A program made the position numbers and the translations under genes. Of a stretch of 64,000 nt of DNA, positions 58,374 through 64,000 are shown one piece after another. The first letter of the stretch is position 1. Every line of letters begins with the position of its first letter. The stretch spans positions 25,501,579 through 25,565,578 of the forward strand of contig NC_053114.1 of assembly GCF_010015445.1 (NCBI RefSeq). The letters are read 5' to 3'. The DNA comes from Perca fluviatilis (lineage: Eukaryota; Chordata; Actinopteri; Perciformes; Percidae). The notes under the pieces were generated by a model. That model saw nothing but the letters and a program-made list of their open reading frames with translations, did not search any database and was not told the DNA's origin.

Positions 58374-58915
58374 TTGCATTTCTTTAACCAATCAAAATCA
58401 TCTTTGCTGGTGCTAAGCTCTGGACCCAGAGACGGTGGCTCTCCAAAATAGTGTCGGCAAGTAACTTGTTTTGGTGGAATATTTGCACCCCGCAAAAGAA
58501 AACGCCACATAGAATACTAAATAAAGTTAACTGTTCACACAATACAGTAACGTGAGCTATTTAAATTAGCTGGATACATGGTTAAAAGTAATTTGCTCTT
58601 ACCAGTTTATCGCCATGTGTACTTCGTCCACAGCAATTCCACCCATCAGTCCCAAAACGTCCCAGTTAGATAGTAAATGGCATAAAATATTCTTTGTAAA
58701 TGTTTACAATCATTCCCCGAAAGAACCAAGCAGGCCTGCCTTGTTGCACGATCCAAATGTTCTTCAAAACTTGCCATTTTCAGTGTGTAGCTTGCTAGCT
58801 CAAAGTTTGTTGTGGTTTCCCAAAGCGAATGGAGTTCGAGAAAGGCAACACACAGAGAGATGAAAGTGAGGGATGCGCAATTATCCTGGAAATGTACTTC
58901 CGTTGAACCAGACTA
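58374..58915 (-). mobile_element. Shorter inverted copy of the repeat at 50815-52345
   Basis: Reverse-complement matches include aaccaagcaggcctgccttg, cacgtta/taacgtgagctatttaaatt, agtaatttgctctt and caattatcctggaaatgtac. It lacks most of the middle of the longer copy. Left boundary approximate. Confidence 0.65.
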
Positions 58916-59760
58916 GACCATGAGAAAACCAACTAATTCACTGCATACAAAAGTAATAAATTGGGATTGTAATTATTTAGTGGGGTCGTGCATGGGGTAG
59001 TGCAAGAAATATCAAACACATATGCATATACAGCCTTAAAATTACTCTCCAGTTCATGTAATATTAAAATCACCCAACCTCTTTGAGACATAAATCCTGT
59101 CCTGTTAAATTTTTATTTAAGAGACGACTAACCCGGCAGATTTACATGGAATGAAGAACGCGGGCAACCTTATTACAAATTGCAAGAGGACCCCAAGTAA
59201 TACTTGTCCTGAGTGACCAGAGCTTCAGTGTGATGAACTGTGGAGATTAAAATTAACATTGGTGGTGCATTCAAGGACGCTCAAACATTTGAGGTTTGAA
59301 AGTCCTTCAACAGCAACTTCTGTAATGGAAGAAACATAACATCCATGCCTCCTGGGTTTTTTTTCTTGATTTGAAATGCAATGCTTCGTGGCAGATAAAT
59401 ACAGTTGAAGTTTCTTCTACATCAGCGATGGATTAATGATGAGTGAAGGTTGGGAAAATGTATTGTGATAGAAGATCTCAATTAAAGTTAGCTATGATGA
59501 ATCTCGTTTCGAGGCCACGATAATTCACTTCTGTCTCATCGAGTCTCACCCTGTAATCCATCTCCACCCTCCCCCATCATAACCTCACCTCAGCACCAGC
59601 TGACTCAATAAAGACAAATGGAATACTGACATCTGAAGTCCACTGTCTTATGGATAGAAGGAACTGCAGAGTGGAAAACATGCAGCTTCAATCTACGGCA
59701 TGAAAATTTTTCCTTTTAACACAACTGATGTAGTCACATATAAGAGGTTAGTTAGCAGTA
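58916..59760. other. Intron sequence, nothing recognised
   Basis: Non-coding stretch, no exon or transposon end recognised. Confidence 0.5.
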
Positions 59761-60066
59761 GGGCTTCCCCCTTTTAGTCGATTAGTTTACTAATCGGTCA
59801 TTTTGGTCTGGACTAAGATTTCTTTAGTCGATTAGTCTTTTAGTTTATTTAGTCATGTTTTATGCTTTTTTTTTCTTTCTGAATTGCTTATTTCCAAGAA
59901 ACTTATGAGCACATCTTTGGTAAACGCAAGATTTAAAGTGGTGCTTTTGCACAAATATTGGTTTTACAGATCTGCTGATTAAATCAACTAATCTATTAGT
60001 CGACAAAATCGCATGAGTGAGTTGACTAAGAATGCCTTTAATCTAATCGCTAGTTAGTAGAAGGTT
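59761..60066. mobile_element. Degenerate hAT-type MITE ('tagtcgattag' repeats)
   Basis: Starts tagggcttcccccttttagt, followed by several 'tagtcgattagt' units, and ends with ctaatctattagtcgacaaa and a decayed terminus. No intact target duplication was found. Confidence 0.55.
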
Positions 60067-60525
60067 ACTGAATCTATTGATGTTTTTGGTTTGGGTGTGA
60101 ACAAATTGGCTTTCTGTACTGACTGCACACAAAATTTTAAACACTTACCTTATGTGATGTATTATGTTTGATATAAAGCACGGCTTATAGACAGTGAAAT
60201 AGTTACTTTAAAATATATTCAGCATCATCTTGATCACCACAACCAGACAACGGGAAGAAGCTGTTAACAGCATATGTGAGCACTCGCTCTTAAGTGCTGC
60301 TTTGAAAAAAGTGTGTAGCTATCTGTGATTGTTTCACTGCTTTTTATTGTTGATTCTATTTTCAATGCTTTTATTCTTAACGTCTGTGTTAACTATTGCC
60401 TGCCCAGGGACTACAGATGAAAAGTAGCCTTTCTGGCTAACTCTGGCATATTTTCAGAAATCTTATAAATATGCACTGTCTAATAATGGCTTTTTACGAG
60501 CTAATGAAATACATACAGTATTTTG

Positions 60526-60556
<31 letters not shown>

Positions 60557-61640
60557 ATACATTTAGTTTATGAATTTGTTTGCGTATTTCATTCATTCAT
60601 TTAGCTGCTGAGTTTTAATATATTAAAAAGTCCATTTGATTAAATGCTCTTTCAGACATAAATCTTTGAAGGAAATGCTTAACACTATTTACTGTTTCTT
60701 CCTTTGTTTTTTGGCATACAAGTGGTCACATTTAGAAGTATTGTCTATTTGCAGCTTCACCCCCAAAAAGAGGCAAACAACTTTTGCAATCAAAAACGAT
60801 TCAATGGATTTGAAAATGTGTGCTGACAGATTAGATGTAGTCAGAAAGAGTTTTAACTCAGAAAAGAGAAACTACTGTGCTCTACTCCTGCATGAAAAAA
60901 TGTAAACACTACACAGCAGATGAAAACACTTTGTACATTATGGCATGGGTGTGTTTTAACCAGAGCTCGCTTCCTCACTTAGTGCCATTAAATATGAGAA
61001 AGAAAGTGCAGTGGAGTGAGAAAAGCAACTCAAAAACAACTGCTGACAAATCTAGAAAGCATGAAGCAGCAAAGCACTTCCATTTGTCCCTTCTGCTGCT
61101 GGCTTTACTGAAGCTCTGTGAGATTTCTCTACTAGTCAAAAATCATTTTATGTAGCTGTAAGTTCATCCCAAAAACATTTAAAGTTCTTTAACCGACTCC
61201 GAGCTGTGAAGTTCATATCAATACATCATTGTTTATCAATATGTGAGGTTAAGTGGACTGTTGTCAGCTTGAGCTGCGATGTAAATCTCAGTCGCAGCTA
61301 AACCAGATTTCAGGGTTGTTTTCATTTTTTTTTTGTGGGTACAGAAACTCAGTGGGGGGAAAAATTATAACAGAACAGAACATTTGCAATAGTGAACTGA
61401 TCTGTTTAGTAGAAATTGTCAGGGGACGACCTTTGAATCGACACTCTTGTAAGAGGCTTTTAAACGTCTAATTTATTCTCTTCGTGATGACTTTGCCCTC
61501 TGGAGGCAGAATAATTAATTGTTTTCATTACCAAACATTCTCTTGTGCATTCATATCCCTGTATTTCAATAACTTCACAATTTATTGGAATTACCACCCA
61601 GAATATCTCCCCATTTTATATTCCCACTCCTCACCCCAGA
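60067..61640. other. Intron sequence, nothing recognised apart from (TA)n
   Basis: AT-rich stretch with a (TA)n run at about 60531-60556 and short frames without recognisable domains. Confidence 0.5.
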
Positions 61641-61641
61641 C

Positions 61642-61644
61642 ACA

Positions 61645-61686
<42 letters not shown>

Positions 61687-61689
61687 TTC
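61642..61689. repeat. (CT)n microsatellite
   Basis: About 23 CT units with two T interruptions; codes for chance Leu-Ser frames. Confidence 0.95.
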
Positions 61690-62092
61690 ACACCGTCTGC
61701 ATCCCTGCCTACAGGCTGCAGCCTGCAAGTGCTGACAGATGAGTCAGACTTGTAATAAATCTACAGCAGAATGTTTATAGAGGCCGTGGTTACATTTATT
61801 TCTTATTTATCAGTTATGAAGAACAGTAGAGTCTCTTCTCTTTACTCTATTTCAACAGATGCCAAGGCCCGACAAGCACTGTCTCTGTACAGTGATGAAT
61901 TCACAAAAACCTTTAAGGAGGTTGGTCTATTATAAAATTAAAATATATTTGCGTACACCTGTCTAGCGCCCTAAATGTGCCCAGTGTCCTACCTCGCTGC
62001 TTCCTGAATAAGTCACGAAATCCTGCCAACCTAGCAAGATGGAAATATTCCCTCAACAAATGTTTTTTTATTAAATCACATAACCTTTAACA

Positions 62093-62760
62093 GTGGAGCC
62101 CGACTGATAAATCAACCAGCCGATACCTGCCAGTGATAGCTGATATTAGCTGGTCACATGTTGAAATATGTCAATATGTCATGTGAAATGTCCCAGATAT
62201 GTTTGCAGTAATTTAGAAACTTAGTTTGTCTACCAGAGAGCACAGACAAGTTTATTTTTAAACTGTAAAATACCCACATAGAACTTAAAATTGAGGCAAC
62301 ATTTATGACGTTCCCATCAGCCTCAGCTGTACTTTGTGTTTTGTGATAATTAGCATGTTAGCATGCTAGGCGCCCTGAGAGTTTTCTTGTTACTCACCCA
62401 AATGCATTGTGTGTATCCTTGAGATCCAACACGTGCTGAGTGCATTTCCTTCTTCATAAAACATTTTGGAAAGCCAATTTTTCAAGTATTTTACATTTTG
62501 TATTGTTTACATTGGTGTTAACTAGCTTGCAGGCACTTTGCAGCATATCTCAGTGTGTTACCACCACCTGTTGATCAGCGAATAGGTGTGAAACCATTGG
62601 TAGGCTTGTGTATCGAGCCACCTGTATACCTGCATCCTAAACATTAGCATGTTAGCATCGTTGTTATGAGCATATCAGCGTGCTGACATTAGCATTTAGC
62701 TCAAAACACCACTGTGCCTCAGTGCAGCCTCACAGAGCCGCTAGCATGGCTGTTTACTCG
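62093..62760. mobile_element. Dispersed fish repeat(s): 'gagcccgactgata' start and 'ttagcatgttagcat' block
   Basis: Begins with cagtggagcccgactgataa, typical of a hAT-like terminus followed by ccgatacc motifs. It continues into a stretch full of ttagcatgttagcat and gctgacattagcatttagct, then gagccgctagcatggctg. The latter block recurs at 25990-26045. Whether this is one element or two is unclear. Confidence 0.5.
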
Positions 62761-63064
62761 TTGCATTGTTTTAATTCTTAAATATCAATATTGGTATTGT
62801 TCAAAAAAAAAAATCCTGTATCTGTTGGTCTCTGTAATAGACATGTTTCTAATTTTTTTCATCAAAAAGAGCAGTCTAAGTTCCATATTAAAGTTGCTTG
62901 AGAACATGTCTGATATCAGAAAGTTGCAATGTAGTTTTATTCTACTCAAAGAGAGACTGGAGCGATTGCCTATATTTATTAAAAATATATACTCCCTGAA
63001 CACTTAATTAGGTACATTTATACGATCTAATGCAATCCAGGTCATAGTTAGTGTTGCTGTACTG

Positions 63065-63486
63065 TAAGGCATGGATACCCGACCCGAGGCCGACGGGTCC
63101 CGACGGTACCCGACGGGCCGGGCCGGGTTCGGACAGTTATTTAGAAATTATGGTTGGGGTTGGGTCGGGCAGGGTCACATCAGCGCGATAAGGCAACAGC
63201 TTATTAACGTACGCTTGTTGCCCCGTGTGCGCTGATGCGCTCATCTGTTGACATTTCCGAATGCCTTCCTACAGTTGCTTAATAAAAGCGGGCTTTCTAC
63301 ACAAACAAACGTAGCCTACATGTGTCATTAGTATGAGGAATAAAATGAGATTTTAACTGTGTCGGGCTTGGGTCGGGCTCGGACACAAATTTCTTAATAC
63401 CTGTCGGGCTCGGGCCGGGTTCGGTCACGGCTCTGTCGGACGCGGGCCGGCCTCGGACAGAAAAATTCGGCCCGATCCGGACTCTA
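63065..63486. mobile_element. GC-rich hAT MITE ('cccgacccg' family), perfect 8-bp duplication, copy 2
   Basis: Ends are taaggcatggatacccg and (complement) tagagtccggatcggg. A perfect 8-bp direct repeat, ctgtactg, flanks it (63057-63064 and 63487-63494). Relative to 27662-28033 it is in the opposite orientation and about 50 bp longer. Both share acagttgcttaataaaagcg or its complement in the middle. Confidence 0.93.
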
Positions 63487-63494
63487 CTGTACTG

Positions 63495-64000
63495 GACTGC
63501 ATTATAGTTAAATCCGTTTCAAATATTCTTCCCCCATCATGTTTATTAATATAGTAACGTGCAATCCAGTTTACACCAACAACCTCTGAAAGTGTCAATC
63601 AAAACTGAACAATATGATCTTTAAAATGGTAGAATTCATGGCTGAATTGTTATTGGATTGGATTAAATGTTAAAGGTGTACTCATGAATTGCCCGCCGAG
63701 GTTATATTCCTGGAAATGATACTTGGCAGCTTTGAGGTTTTTTCACTTCCGGCCCTGCCTTCACTCTGCATTAGTCCTCAGCTGCTCCTGCCGTTCCCCA
63801 ATCACCTGCCAGCACACCTGTCCCTCATTTACCTTAATTAGCCACCCAGTTTATACTGACTAACACTAGAGTCTTCTGACTGTTTGCATTGTGCCACTAT
63901 AGAAGTAAGACCCAATCAAATAACTACTAAGAAGGGAATTTAATTTATTTTGGTAAATATTCCCTGTCAACACAACACATGGACAGGCTTACATAATGCT
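63495..64000. other. Intron sequence, nothing recognised
   Basis: Non-coding end of the window. The galnt18 first coding exon was looked for here (minus strand) and not found. Confidence 0.5.

Noticed and set aside
61484..61742. Ser/Leu-repeat frames
   Set aside because: Translation of the (CT)n microsatellite.

Overview
The window looks like a piece of a teleost fish nuclear genome, probably a spiny-rayed (percomorph) fish. It is AT-rich and has long (CA)n, (TA)n and (AAAC)n microsatellites. It is crowded with fish-type DNA transposons: hAT elements with 8-bp target duplications, TTAA-flanked MITEs, and GC-rich 'CCCGACCC' MITEs. The only host gene I can support is split by GT-AG introns. 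No prokaryotic features, rRNA, CRISPR array or complete transposase gene was seen.

The host gene is on the minus strand. Five coding exons (26643-26448, 24076-23910, 17156-16973, 15682-15485, 15233-15119) join in frame with intact splice sites. They encode about 286 consecutive residues of a polypeptide N-acetylgalactosaminyltransferase. The sequence fits GALNT18 (the 8/9/17/18 'Y' subfamily) best: end of the stem, the whole GT-A catalytic fold including the DAH motif, and most of the Gal/GalNAc-T motif. The first coding exon (cytoplasmic tail and membrane anchor) should lie beyond 64000. The last exons (rest of the catalytic domain and the ricin-type lectin domain) should lie before position 1. 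On this reading, 26644-64000 is part of a first intron of at least 37 kb, and 1-15118 is part of a downstream intron.

The rest is intron filled with mobile DNA. At 1-15 kb are two hAT elements with perfect duplications (1190-2388, 2543-2698), a further hAT-type MITE (10228-10737) and several older MITEs. At 15-27 kb the exons are interspersed with MITEs, and a (GT)n tract of about 57 units abuts the 3' splice site of the DAH exon. At 27-36 kb there are nested TTAA and hAT MITEs, two copies of a fold-back element, a perfect 42-bp palindrome at a transposon end and a 1.4-kb hAT element. At 36-48 kb nesting is heaviest: an integrase-like relic interrupted by an element with a 9-bp duplication that carries a tRNA-like segment, then a hAT element holding a second complete hAT MITE. 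At 50-64 kb there are two related BED-finger hAT relics and more MITE copies.

I found no convincing undescribed biological system. The most testable host-biology observation is the (GT)n tract that takes the place of the polypyrimidine tract next to a frame-breaking, catalytically essential exon. The nested insertions also give a readable relative chronology.
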